A stretch of DNA of 64,000 nucleotides from Sphingobium sp. KCTC 72723 (GTDB lineage: Bacteria > Pseudomonadota > Alphaproteobacteria > Sphingomonadales > Sphingomonadaceae). Positions 1-8,380 of the stretch are shown one piece after another. The notes beneath the pieces were generated by a model, which saw only the letters and a list, made by a program, of their open reading frames with translations, was not told where the DNA came from and searched no databases. Location: the NCBI RefSeq assembly GCF_014280435.1, contig NZ_CP060388.1, positions 2,170,001-2,234,000 on the forward strand, given 5' to 3'. The position numbers were made by a program, and so were the translations under genes. The stretch's first letter is position 1. The number at the start of each line of letters is the position of its first letter.

Positions 1-62
1 CGCTCGAACAGGCGCTGGGTCCGCTCATTACCGAATATCCGCCCAAATCCGCGCTTTCCTGA
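1..62 (+). CDS. C-terminal end of an unidentified protein (partial)
   Basis: The frame beginning at base 3 is open and ends with TGA at 60-62, giving only the last 19 residues (ending ITEYPPKSALS). Its position upstream of lptB fits lptA or another LPS-export gene, as in many alphaproteobacteria, but the tail is too short for me to recognise, so no function is assigned. The remainder lies before the window. Confidence 0.4.
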   Translation, partial: LEQALGPLITEYPPKSALS

Positions 63-212
63 CCCCGCCCGCCGTGCCAGCGCCACGCTCCCGCCACAGG
101 CTGCCAATTTTCCCTTGCCCCGGCGGCAATGTCATGCACAAAGCTTGCCAACTGTCGCCGGGCGGGTGAATTGCACCCCGCGCCCAACCATCCGGCGGCA
201 AGGATGCGAGCG

Positions 213-1001
213 ATGCACGACGTAACGACCCAGGAACGGCCCCACCAGTCGGCCCACCCCCTCGCCCCGCAGGAAGTGGGCGAAGGACTGTCGGTCATTT
301 CCATCGCCAAAAGCTATGACAAGCGTGTCGTCCTGTCCGACGTATCGCTGACCGTGGGCAAGGGCGAAGTCGTCGGCCTGCTCGGTCCCAATGGCGCGGG
401 CAAGACGACCTGCTTCTATTCGGTCATGGGCCTGGTCCGTCCCGATCGCGGCCGCATCATTTTGGACGGTCAGGATATTACCGGCCTGCCCATGTATCGC
501 CGCGCGATATTGGGTCTGGGCTATCTGCCGCAGGAAACCTCCATCTTTCGCGGCCTTACCGTGGCGCAGAATATCAGTGCGGTGCTGGAACTGGCCGAAC
601 CGGACAAGGCGGCCCGCGCCGCGCGCCTCGAACAGTTGCTGGGCGAATTTGGCCTGACCCGCCTGCGCGATTCCGCCGCGATGGCGCTGTCGGGCGGCGA
701 ACGCCGTCGCTGCGAAATCGCCCGTGCGCTCGCCGCCAACCCGTCCATCGTGCTGCTGGACGAACCGTTCGCGGGCATCGACCCGCTCTCCATCGCCGAC
801 ATTCGCGATCTGGTGAAGGATCTCAAGACACGCGGCATCGGCGTCCTCATCACGGACCATAATGTCCGCGAAACGCTCGAAATCGTTGATCGCGCCTGCA
901 TCATCTATGGCGGCCAGATGCTGTTTGCCGGCAGCCCGACCGAACTGGTCGCCAATGCCGAAGTGCGCCGCCTCTATCTGGGCGAGAATTTCTCGCTTTG
1001 A
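213..1001 (+). CDS. lptB: LptB, LPS export ABC transporter ATPase
   Basis: LptB is the cytoplasmic ATPase of the LptB2FGC machine that drives lipopolysaccharide from the inner membrane to the cell surface. The chain shows Walker A GPNGAGKT, the Q-loop region GYLPQETSIF, the ABC signature LSGGERRRCEIARAL, Walker B IVLLDEPFAGID and the H-loop ITDHNV, in the normal order. I start at ATG 213 (262 aa, the usual length plus a short N-terminal extension) because AAGG at 200-203 is well spaced to it; the frame is open further up, to 129. It precedes rpoN, a very common alphaproteobacterial order. A repeat element separates the two. The family call is firm; the start is less so. Confidence 0.93.
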   Translation: MHDVTTQERPHQSAHPLAPQEVGEGLSVISIAKSYDKRVVLSDVSLTVGKGEVVGLLGPNGAGKTTCFYSVMGLVRPDRGRIILDGQDITGLPMYRRAILGLGYLPQETSIFRGLTVAQNISAVLELAEPDKAARAARLEQLLGEFGLTRLRDSAAMALSGGERRRCEIARALAANPSIVLLDEPFAGIDPLSIADIRDLVKDLKTRGIGVLITDHNVRETLEIVDRACIIYGGQMLFAGSPTELVANAEVRRLYLGENFSL

Positions 1002-1029
1002 CATGATGCGGGGGCAGAGTCTTTTCATG

Positions 1030-1138
1030 CCGCACCGGCCCGCATCCCCGCCCGGCCATCCATTCAGGATATTCTGTGGGCGGCCGGGTGGGGGTGTGGA
1101 CCGGTGCGGTCCCGAAATGCGCTCTTTCGCGCATTTCG
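1030..1138. repeat. Palindromic repeat family A, copy 1
   Basis: Imperfect palindrome whose ends are CCGCACCGG (1030-1038) and CCGGTGCGG (1101-1109), with the core CCATTCAGGATATTCTGTGG between the arms, followed by a small hairpin GAAATGCGC/GCGCATTTC at 1114-1138. The same architecture occurs at 23711, 31898 and 42631. It lies between lptB and rpoN and covers the first codons of the longest possible rpoN frame, which argues that rpoN starts at 1158. Confidence 0.85.
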
Positions 1139-1157
1139 CCAAAAAGCCCATCCTCTG

Positions 1158-2681
1158 ATGGCGCTCGGTCCACGCCTCGACATTCGTCAAAGCCAGTCGC
1201 TGGTGATGACGCCGCAGCTTCAGCAGGCCATCAAGCTGCTGGCGCTCTCCAACCTTGAGATCGAGGCGTTCGTCGCGGGCGAGCTGGAAAAAAACCCGCT
1301 GCTCGACCATGGCGGTCCTGACGATTCCGCGCCCGCGCCCGACGGCATCGACCGCGATGTCGAACGCCCGACACTGGCCGCCGAAACCGGCGCAAGCGAC
1401 GATCTGATCGCGCAGGGGCTGGGCGGCACCGACAGCCCGCTCGATGTCGATCATGGCGCCGCGACCTTCATCGACGATGGCCCGGCCGACCGCATGGCCA
1501 GCGGACCGGGAACCGGCTCCGGCAGCGGGTCCGACATGGCCAGCAGCAGCTATGCCGACGACGCGCCCGACTTCGACAGTTTCGCCGCGCCCGACGCCAG
1601 CCTTCAGGAACATCTGATGGATCAGGCGCGCGCCGCCTTGTCCGGCATCGACCTGATCGTCGCGGCGCAACTGATCGGCCAGATCAGCGAAGCGGGCTAT
1701 CTGGAGGCGAACCTGCTTGCTACGGCCCATGCGCTGGGCCTGCCGCTATGTGACGTCGAACGGGTGCTGGGCGTCATCCACACATTCGACCCCACCGGCA
1801 TCGGCGCGCGCACCCTGGCCGAATGTCTTACCCTGCAAGCGAAGGAAGCCAACCGCTACGACCCCTGCATCGCTCGCCTGCTAGCCAATCTGGACCTGCT
1901 GGCCAAGGGCGCACTGCCGCAACTGCGCCGCATCTGCGCCGTGGATGAGGAGGATCTGGCCGACATGATCGCCGAACTGCGCAGTTACGATCCCAAGCCC
2001 GGCCTGCAATTTTCCAGCGATCGCGCCGCGCCCGTCACCCCCGACCTGTTCGTGCGCGCCACCCGCGACGGGTGGAGCATAGAGGTCAATAGCGCCACTT
2101 TGCCCCGCGTCCTCGTCAACCGCACCTATTATGTCGAACTGGCCAGCGGCCCACAGGACAAGGCGGCCAAGGCATGGCTCGCCGACTGCCTCGCCAGCGC
2201 CAACTGGCTGGTAAAAGCACTCGACCAGCGGCAACGCACGATCATCAAGGTCGCCAGCGAAATCGTGCGCCAACAGGAAGATTTCTTCCACAAGGGCGTG
2301 GCGCATCTGAAACCGCTGACCCTCAAAGCCGTGGCCGACGCGATCGAAATGCACGAATCCACGGTCAGCCGCGTAACCTCCAACAAATATCTCTCTTGCC
2401 CGCGCGGCCAATATGAACTCAAATATTTCTTCACCAGCGGCATATCGAACGCGCAAGGCGACGGCTCCGTCTCGGCCGAAGCGGTCAAAAGCCACATCAA
2501 GGCATTGATCGCTGCCGAAGAACCCCATGCCATCCTGTCCGACGACACGCTGGTCGACCTGCTCCGCGCCAAGGGCATGGACATAGCAAGGCGCACCGTC
2601 GCCAAATATCGCGAGGCACTTGGGATAGGCTCGTCGGTGCAGAGACGACGGCAAAAGGCGCTGAAGGGGAAAGCGGCTTAG
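1158..2681 (+). CDS. rpoN: RNA polymerase sigma-54 factor RpoN
   Basis: Sigma-54 directs RNA polymerase to -24/-12 promoters that need an AAA+ activator such as NtrC. The N-terminus (QSQSLVMTPQLQQAIKLLAL) is the glutamine-rich activator-interacting region I. An acidic linker follows, then the core-binding domain, a helix-turn-helix around SRVTSNKYLSCPRG, and the C-terminal RpoN box ARRTVAKYRE that reads the -24 element. Starting at ATG 1158 gives 507 aa, normal for the family. The longer start at 1104 would encode residues from the palindromic repeat and is rejected. A canonical sigma-54 promoter is present in this window before the PII gene (10842-10857), a direct candidate target. Confidence 0.96.
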   Translation: MALGPRLDIRQSQSLVMTPQLQQAIKLLALSNLEIEAFVAGELEKNPLLDHGGPDDSAPAPDGIDRDVERPTLAAETGASDDLIAQGLGGTDSPLDVDHGAATFIDDGPADRMASGPGTGSGSGSDMASSSYADDAPDFDSFAAPDASLQEHLMDQARAALSGIDLIVAAQLIGQISEAGYLEANLLATAHALGLPLCDVERVLGVIHTFDPTGIGARTLAECLTLQAKEANRYDPCIARLLANLDLLAKGALPQLRRICAVDEEDLADMIAELRSYDPKPGLQFSSDRAAPVTPDLFVRATRDGWSIEVNSATLPRVLVNRTYYVELASGPQDKAAKAWLADCLASANWLVKALDQRQRTIIKVASEIVRQQEDFFHKGVAHLKPLTLKAVADAIEMHESTVSRVTSNKYLSCPRGQYELKYFFTSGISNAQGDGSVSAEAVKSHIKALIAAEEPHAILSDDTLVDLLRAKGMDIARRTVAKYREALGIGSSVQRRRQKALKGKAA

Positions 2682-2915
2682 TTCAGCTGCCCCTCTGTCC
2701 TACCTATTGCCCTTTGACCACAATCGCGCCTGTTTCTTCCCCATTGACCGCTCATCCATCCCCGGCCCGGCGCCGGTCCCCGAAACTTCGTCCAAAACTT
2801 CCAAATCCGATATGGGCGACCTTTGTAAAGTTCCGTGCTTCCCAAGCCGCTTGACCCCGTCCCGCCAACGGGCAAAAGCAGGCGACACATCCTGGCCCAA
2901 GGACTGCTCCAACCC

Positions 2916-3767
2916 ATGTCGATCGCCTATCTGAACGGTGCCTTCCTCCCCCTCGATCAGGCGCGGATTTCGCCGCTGGACCGGGGTTTCCTGTTCGCCG
3001 ACGGCATTTATGAAGTCGCGGCCGTCATCTATGGCAAGCTGGTCGACAGCGCCAGCCACCTCACGCGCCTGCGCCGCTCCGCTGCTGCGCTCGGCATTGC
3101 GGTTCCCCTGCCCGACGACGCGATCGAAGCAGTGCAGAAACGGTTGATCGCCGACAATGGCCTTAACGAAGGCCTCGTCTATCTCCAGCTGACGCGCGGC
3201 GCGGATACCAGCCGCGACTTCCTGCCCGGACCCGCCCTGCAACCGACCCTGTTCCTGTTCACGCAGGACAAGCCGTTCCTCGACACGCCTGCCGTGCGCA
3301 CCGGCATTGCGGTGGCGACCATGCCCGACCTGCGCTGGGCGCGGCGTGACATCAAAAGCACCGGACTTCTGGCGCAGGCCATGGCCAAGCAGGCGGCACG
3401 CGACGCGGGCGCGCAGGAAGCCTGGATGGTCGAGGATGGCTTCGTCACCGAAGGTGCCTCCTCCACTGCCTTCATCGTCGCGCAAGAAGGCATCGTGACG
3501 CGCCCTTACAGCAATGCCGTGCTGGCGGGCTGCACCGGCGCGGCGCTGACCGCGCTGGCGCAGGAAATGGGCCTTGCCGTCGTCCGCCGCCCCTTCACCG
3601 TTGCAGAGGCACTTGCTGCGCAGGAAGCGTTCATCACCAGCGCCTCGACCCTGTGCCAGTCGGTGGTGCGGATCGACGGGCAGCCGATTGGCGATGGCAC
3701 GCCCGGCCCGGTCGCGATGCGGCTGCGTGCGCTCTACATCGCTTTCGCGCGGGCGACCTCCGTCTGA
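2916..3767 (+). CDS. D-amino acid (D-alanine) aminotransferase, fold-type IV PLP enzyme
   Basis: A class IV PLP aminotransferase of 283 aa. Diagnostic pieces are RGFLFADGIYEV near the N-terminus, the PLP-lysine segment DIKSTGLLAQ, and EDGFVTEGASSTAFIV, the cofactor-binding strand. The N-terminal DRGFLFADGIYEV pattern resembles D-alanine transaminase more than branched-chain aminotransferase, so interconversion of D-alanine and D-glutamate for cell-wall synthesis is the likely role; aminodeoxychorismate lyase is a less likely alternative. The start at ATG 2916 (MSIAYLNGAF) matches family N-termini; the frame is open to 2835 but that extension looks non-coding. The 234 bp from rpoN to this gene hold nothing else I can support. 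Confidence 0.85.
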   Translation: MSIAYLNGAFLPLDQARISPLDRGFLFADGIYEVAAVIYGKLVDSASHLTRLRRSAAALGIAVPLPDDAIEAVQKRLIADNGLNEGLVYLQLTRGADTSRDFLPGPALQPTLFLFTQDKPFLDTPAVRTGIAVATMPDLRWARRDIKSTGLLAQAMAKQAARDAGAQEAWMVEDGFVTEGASSTAFIVAQEGIVTRPYSNAVLAGCTGAALTALAQEMGLAVVRRPFTVAEALAAQEAFITSASTLCQSVVRIDGQPIGDGTPGPVAMRLRALYIAFARATSV

Positions 3768-3927
3768 CAATTGTCTCCATAATGGCGAGACTGGCCGATA
3801 CCCCGCCAGACCACAGGAAATTTCCTGCCGCCTGCCCCCGTTCCGGTGGCAAGGTGGAGGGAAAATGGACCGGCAAAGGCGCGAAAGGACCATGATCGCG
3901 CCATGCTCATCCAATTTATCCCCAAAA

Positions 3928-3950
3928 CGGTTCTTGATAGGCAGGAACCG
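3928..3950. promoter_or_regulatory. Near-perfect 9-bp inverted repeat upstream of the regulator gene
   Basis: CGGTTCTTG (3928-3936) and CAGGAACCG (3942-3950) form an inverted repeat with one mismatch, 53 bp before the start at 4003. It could be an autoregulatory operator or a leader hairpin. No promoter hexamers are convincing around it. Confidence 0.35.
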
Positions 3951-4002
3951 ATCCGTTCTTGCTTTAGTCTCAGGAACGAAGATAGAACGGGATTCGGAGC
4001 CG

Positions 4003-5004
4003 ATGATGGACGATTTTTCCTACAGCCTGCCTGCCGAAACCAGCCAGCAACCGATCGGCACGCGCGACGACCGCGCCAGCCTGCTGGTCGTGGCGGATCA
4101 GATCGACGTGGCGGAATTGCGCCCGGTGGCCGATGCGGCCAGCCTGCGCCTGCTGGGCGTGACTGACCTGCACACGGCGATGGAGCGGCTGGATACGCAG
4201 GTTCAATGCGACACGCTGCTGCTATTCTGCCCCGTCATGACGCCCCTGCTCGAACGGTTGCTGGTGCAGGTGGAAACGCAGGCGATCCAGACCGGCATGG
4301 CCGTCATTCTGGTTGCGGGATGGGACACGGTGGACCTGGCCTTTGCCTGCCTGCGCGGTCCGGCCACCCAATTGCTCTGCGCGCCCGACCGGACCGAACT
4401 GGCCGCCGCGCTGGTGGCGGCGGGCGAACGCCGCCCCGCCCCCGGCCAGGTCCATGAAGTCGATCGTGAAAGCGCCCGGCTCCAGCAGTTGAGCGAGGAA
4501 GTCAGCCGCCTCGCCCGCACGCTCGACGCCCTGACTCAGCGCGCACACGCCGCCACGCCCAGCTTCGATCTTGGCACCCGCATATCCGACCGGCCCAGCG
4601 ACTATATCGGGATGCCCGCCTTGGTCCCGATGGGTGCTGAACCCACCCGTGCGGACAGCGCACCGATCAGCGCGGCGCAGGTACGCGACCTGCTGCGCGC
4701 CCGCCGCATCCGTGCCGATTTCCTGCCCGGCGAGCTGTTTGCCGATCCCGCCTGGGACATGCTGCTCGACCTGCTGGCCGCCCGGCTGGAACAGGAACGG
4801 GTGTCCGTCTCCAGCCTCTGCATCGCCGCTGCCGTGCCGCCCACCACCGCCCTGCGCTGGATTCATACACTGACGGACAAGGGGCTGGTCGAACGGCAGG
4901 CCGACCCGCATGACGGCCGCCGCATCTTCATCGCGCTGGCCCATGACGCGGCAGAAGCCATGGTCCGCTGGTTCGGGGCCAGCCGTCGCTTGATCAGTCT
5001 ATGA
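4003..5004 (+). CDS. Winged-helix (MarR-like) regulator with receiver-like N-terminal domain
   Basis: The last 100 or so residues are a MarR-type winged helix: VSSLCIAAAVPPTTALRWIH is the recognition region and KGLVERQADPHDGRRIFIAL the wing. Residues 20-150 resemble a response-regulator fold (LLVVADQIDVAELRPVAD... CDTLLLFCPVM... MAVILVAGW), but there is no clear acidic pair or phospho-Asp, so it would be a pseudo-receiver. A short coiled segment (LQQLSEEVSRLARTLDALTQ) links the two. GGAG at 3996-3999 supports starting at ATG 4003 or 4006 (333 or 332 aa). It is monocistronic, followed by tRNA-Val. Its target is unknown; the inverted repeat just upstream suggests autoregulation. Confidence 0.75.
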   Translation: MMDDFSYSLPAETSQQPIGTRDDRASLLVVADQIDVAELRPVADAASLRLLGVTDLHTAMERLDTQVQCDTLLLFCPVMTPLLERLLVQVETQAIQTGMAVILVAGWDTVDLAFACLRGPATQLLCAPDRTELAAALVAAGERRPAPGQVHEVDRESARLQQLSEEVSRLARTLDALTQRAHAATPSFDLGTRISDRPSDYIGMPALVPMGAEPTRADSAPISAAQVRDLLRARRIRADFLPGELFADPAWDMLLDLLAARLEQERVSVSSLCIAAAVPPTTALRWIHTLTDKGLVERQADPHDGRRIFIALAHDAAEAMVRWFGASRRLISL

Positions 5005-5064
5005 TCGCGATGGCTTGACCGCAGCGCCATTTTTCCGCAATAGGCGCGCACCCTGAACGCAAGG

Positions 5065-5140
5065 GGGCGATTAGCTCAGTTGGTAGAGCGTCTCGTTTAC
5101 ACCGAGAATGTCGGCGGTTCGAGCCCGTCATCGCCCACCA
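5065..5140 (+). tRNA. tRNA-Val (anticodon UAC)
   Basis: A complete cloverleaf with acceptor stem GGGCGAT/ATCGCCC, D-arm TAGCTCAGTTGGTAGAGC, anticodon stem TCTCG/CGAGA around the loop TTTACAC (anticodon TAC), T-arm with GGTTCGAGCC, and an encoded 3' ACCA. No 3'-end duplication of the tRNA is visible downstream, so there is no sign of an integrated island here. Confidence 0.97.
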
Positions 5141-5149
5141 TCCCCCCAG

Positions 5150-5172
5150 CCGCACCGGCCCGCACGTTCAGG
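5150..5172. repeat. Solo half-element related to repeat family A
   Basis: CCGCACCGGCCCGC followed closely by TTCAGG matches one outer arm and part of the core of family A but lacks the opposite arm. Similar solo arms lie at 35657 and 49551. Confidence 0.4.
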
Positions 5173-5242
5173 AAAGCCCGCTACACGCGCCAAACATACC
5201 AGCCCGCAGCACCCGCGCGCCTGACCGATGCCATAACTCCAT

Positions 5243-5265
5243 AATGTGGAACCATATTCCACATT
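5243..5265. promoter_or_regulatory. Perfect palindromic operator upstream of the GH115 gene
   Basis: AATGTGGAA (5243-5251), spacer CCATA, TTCCACATT (5257-5265): a perfect 9-bp inverted repeat 69 bp before the GH115 start. A TGGAA...TTCCA palindrome is the form known for IclR/KdgR-type repressors of sugar-acid catabolism, so a uronate-responsive regulator is plausible. That link is inference; no regulator gene is adjacent. Confidence 0.6.
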
Positions 5266-5334
5266 GAACCATATCCACGCTTCCCTTACCCTGCCCCAGC
5301 GAATCCACTCATGATGGTTCGCGCAGGAGAAGGG

Positions 5335-8118
5335 ATGCCGATGCACTGCGCCTCGTCCGAGCGCTGGCCCATGTTGATCCGCGCATTCGCCCTCTGTTTC
5401 ACTGCGCTTGCCATGCCGGCAAAAGCGAACGACCTGCTGCTGTTCGACGGGCGACAGGTCGCCAGCGTCATCCATGATGCTGACCGCCCCCTGACGCTGG
5501 CGGCGGACATGCTGGCGGGCGACCTGCGCGCGCTCACTGGCCAGACCCCGCGCCAGTCCACCGCCCTGCGCGGTTGCGCCGCGCTGTGCATCGTCATCGG
5601 CCAGCGCGGATCGCCGCTGATCGACGCCGTTGCGCGGGATACCGGGCTGGACCTCGCTTCGCTCGATGGCCAGTGGGAACGCCATATCCGCGTCGCCCTC
5701 CCCTCACGCAGCCAGCCTTCGCGCCGCTATCTCGTGATCGCCGGATCCGACCCGCGCGGCACCATATGGGGCATGATCGACCTGACCCGCGACATGGGCA
5801 TATCTGCCTGGAAATGGTGGGCCGACGTCACGCCCCGCCGGGTCGATCGGCTGCGCGTCGATGGCCGCTATCGCCTGTCCGCCGCTCCTTCGGTTCGCTA
5901 TCGTGGTATCTTCCTGAACGATGAGGATTGGGGGCTGCAACCCTGGGCCGCCAAGACATTCGAGCCGGAAACCGGCGACATCGGACCCAAAAGCTACGCC
6001 CGCATCTTCGAACTGATGTGGCGGCTCAAGGCCAATCTGATCTGGCCCGCCATGCACGACAGCACCAAACCCTTCTACCAGATTCTCGGCAATGCGCAGG
6101 CGGCGCAGGACCATGCCATCATCGTCGGCACATCCCACGCCGAACCGATGATGCGCAACAATGTGCGCGAATGGGATGACAGGGCGCGGGGCGACTTCAA
6201 CTTCTTCACCAACCGCAAGGCGATGATCGATTACTGGCGTGACCGCGTCGAGGATGTGAAGCCTTACGACAATCTCTATTCGGTCGGCCTGCGCGGCAAG
6301 CATGATTCGGAAATGGAGGGGGCCGCCACGCCGCTGGCCGCCCGCGACGCACTGGCACAAGCCATCGCGATCCAGCGCGACCTGCTCGCCACCGCGCAAA
6401 CCAAAGCACCCATGCAAGTGCCGCAAGCGCTCACGCTCTACAAGGAAGTGCTGGACCATTACGGGCTGGGCCTGAAAGTGCCGGACGACATCACGCTCGT
6501 CTGGCCGGAGGATAATTATGGCTATATCAGCCAGTTGCCCACAGCCCCGGAACAGACGCGCAGCGGCGGGTCGGGCCTCTATTACCACATCTCCTACTGG
6601 GGTCGTCCGCACGACTATCTCTGGCTCGGTACCACCCATCCCGCGCTGATCCGCGAACAGCTGGACCGGGCGTGGCAAATGGACACCCGCCGCCTCTGGA
6701 TGGTCAATGTCGGCGACATCAAACCGGCCGAATATCTCACCCAATATTTCCTCGATCTCGCCTTCGACCATGGCGCAGCCGCACCGACCGCGCGCCAGCA
6801 TCTGGAGGCATGGGCAGCACGACAGTTTGATGTCAGGCAAGCATCGGAAATTGCCGACATAATGACGGAATATTACGATCTGGCCTTCGAACGTCGCCCC
6901 GAATTTATGGGCTTCAGCCAGGTCGAGCCGACCACGCCGATCGCCATCGGCGACTATGTCCGCACCGGCGGGCAGGAAGCACAGAAAAGAATCGATCGCT
7001 ATGTCCATCTCGCTGTCCATGCAGAAGCGTTGGCGGCGAGGATTCCGGCCGATCGCAAGGATGCTTTTTTCCAGCTGGTCCTCTATCCGGTGCGGGGTGC
7101 AGCCGCCCTGAACGAACGCAATCTCAAGCTGGATCTGGCTGCCCTCCACGCACGGCAGGGGCGACCCGACGCCAACAGCCTGTCGCGCGAAGCACAGGCC
7201 GCCCATGACCGCATCGTCGCGGACACCGCCGCCTATAATGACCAGCGCGGCGGCAAGTGGCGCGGCATGATGGACATGGCCCCGCGCAACCTGCCGGTCT
7301 TTGCCCGCCCCGCCTTCCCGATGACCGACGCCCCCTATCGTCCCGGCTGCGCGGTCGATGCGTCCGACATCCGCTTCGTCGCGGGGCGCAAGGCCGACCA
7401 TGTCCTTACCGTCCATAGCTGGGGCGACGCCGCGCCATGGCAATGGTCGGGCCAGCACGGAATCAATCCCGCCACCCTGTCGGGCCGCCTTGATCCGGCT
7501 CATGGCTATCAGCAGCGCATCCCGGTTCGCTATGACGGCGCGTCATCGGTCAATTTCGGCACGCTGACCTGCGGCGGCAAGGCTTTCTCCGTCAGCGGCC
7601 GGCTGATCCCCGCAACCGACGACGCCACCCCGGTGGAGATCGACCGCACCCTCTCCCTCACCGCCGCCAACGCGACCAGCTCGGATTGGGAACGCATCGA
7701 CGGTCTGGGATCACGCCAGGTCGCAATGCGCGCCCGACTCGCCCTCCCCTCACGCGCCAGCGCCGAAGGCACCGCCCCGCTCACCTACGCCTTTCAGACA
7801 AAGGACACGACCGACGCGCAACTGCGCATCGTCGCCCTCCCGGTCCATCCGCTGACATCCGCCCACCATTTGCGCATCGCCATTCAACTGGACGATGCGC
7901 CGCTCCAGATCGTCGATTTCGAAACCCATGGCCGCAGCAGCGAATGGAAAGCCAATGTCCTGAGCAATATGGCACAGCGCATGATCGCCGTCCCGCAACT
8001 GGCCAGCGGCCACCATCGCCTCAAAATCCATGCCCTCGACCCAGGCTTCCTGCTCGACCGGATCGACATTCGCCTCGACGGCGCACCCGACCTGTATGGC
8101 GCGCCACCGCTACGCTGA
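5335..8118 (+). CDS. Glycoside hydrolase family 115 alpha-(4-O-methyl)glucuronidase, secreted
   Basis: GH115 enzymes remove (methyl)glucuronic acid side chains from xylan. The protein (927 aa) has a signal peptide near LIRAFALCFTALAMPAKA, then the family hallmarks: GMIDLTRDMGISAWKWWADV, RYRGIFLNDEDWGLQPWA, RLKANLIWPAMHD, VGTSHAEPMMRNNVREWD and GLRGKHDSEMEG. A C-terminal beta-rich region follows. ATG 5335 is chosen because AGGAGAAGGG directly precedes it; ATG 5341 and ATG 5371 are alternatives. The gene stands alone behind a palindromic operator. No xylanase or xylose genes lie in the window, so it may act with a cluster elsewhere or on other glucuronylated polymers. Confidence 0.92.
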   Translation: MPMHCASSERWPMLIRAFALCFTALAMPAKANDLLLFDGRQVASVIHDADRPLTLAADMLAGDLRALTGQTPRQSTALRGCAALCIVIGQRGSPLIDAVARDTGLDLASLDGQWERHIRVALPSRSQPSRRYLVIAGSDPRGTIWGMIDLTRDMGISAWKWWADVTPRRVDRLRVDGRYRLSAAPSVRYRGIFLNDEDWGLQPWAAKTFEPETGDIGPKSYARIFELMWRLKANLIWPAMHDSTKPFYQILGNAQAAQDHAIIVGTSHAEPMMRNNVREWDDRARGDFNFFTNRKAMIDYWRDRVEDVKPYDNLYSVGLRGKHDSEMEGAATPLAARDALAQAIAIQRDLLATAQTKAPMQVPQALTLYKEVLDHYGLGLKVPDDITLVWPEDNYGYISQLPTAPEQTRSGGSGLYYHISYWGRPHDYLWLGTTHPALIREQLDRAWQMDTRRLWMVNVGDIKPAEYLTQYFLDLAFDHGAAAPTARQHLEAWAARQFDVRQASEIADIMTEYYDLAFERRPEFMGFSQVEPTTPIAIGDYVRTGGQEAQKRIDRYVHLAVHAEALAARIPADRKDAFFQLVLYPVRGAAALNERNLKLDLAALHARQGRPDANSLSREAQAAHDRIVADTAAYNDQRGGKWRGMMDMAPRNLPVFARPAFPMTDAPYRPGCAVDASDIRFVAGRKADHVLTVHSWGDAAPWQWSGQHGINPATLSGRLDPAHGYQQRIPVRYDGASSVNFGTLTCGGKAFSVSGRLIPATDDATPVEIDRTLSLTAANATSSDWERIDGLGSRQVAMRARLALPSRASAEGTAPLTYAFQTKDTTDAQLRIVALPVHPLTSAHHLRIAIQLDDAPLQIVDFETHGRSSEWKANVLSNMAQRMIAVPQLASGHHRLKIHALDPGFLLDRIDIRLDGAPDLYGAPPLR

Positions 8119-8173
8119 TCCGTACCCGTAACGTTCATCGCGCAGCAAGCATCGGTGCGCCATCTTGCCGATC

Positions 8174-8332
8174 ATGAACCTGACAGCCCTTCTTGGCGGC
8201 ACGACCGTGCCTGTCCTGTTGATGCTCTCACCGCTCGCAGTGCTGGCGGCGAAGGACTGCACCGACGGGCGTCCGGCGGCAAAGGCAATGCAGGGCAAAG
8301 CGTGCAAAGCGCCGCAACTGCCGTTGATGTAG
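8174..8332 (+). CDS. Possible small secreted protein (52 aa)
   Basis: A short frame between GH115 and the zinc-finger gene. The first 27 residues look like a signal peptide (VPVLLMLSPLAVLAAKD), followed by a small mature region with two cysteines. There is no clear Shine-Dalgarno and I recognise no family, so it is offered tentatively. Confidence 0.33.
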   Translation: MNLTALLGGTTVPVLLMLSPLAVLAAKDCTDGRPAAKAMQGKACKAPQLPLM

Positions 8333-8380
8333 CCAAAGCGCATATTGCGGTGCGGCGCTCCCGCTGCTAATTCGCGCAGC

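Noticed and set aside
132..1730. Long minus-strand open frame across lptB and rpoN
   Set aside because: It is antisense to two clear genes; open antisense frames are expected at this GC content, and the translation has no domain-like pattern.
3783..3895. Small plus-strand frame after the D-amino acid aminotransferase
   Set aside because: No Shine-Dalgarno, no conserved pattern and composition rich in Pro/Lys/Gly; not supported as a gene.
3944..3960. GGAAC near CGTT as a general-stress (EcfG) promoter
   Set aside because: The spacing between the two boxes is about 4 bp, not the required 16-18 bp.
5065..5140. tRNA-Val as an island attachment site
   Set aside because: No duplicated tRNA 3' end, integrase or composition change was found downstream; GH115 follows as an ordinary gene.
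5704..7503. Long minus-strand frame inside the GH115 gene (also 8228-10030 in tldD and 11308-12837 in amtB)
   Set aside because: All are codon-position shadows of well-supported plus-strand genes, lack ribosome sites and show no recognisable motifs.
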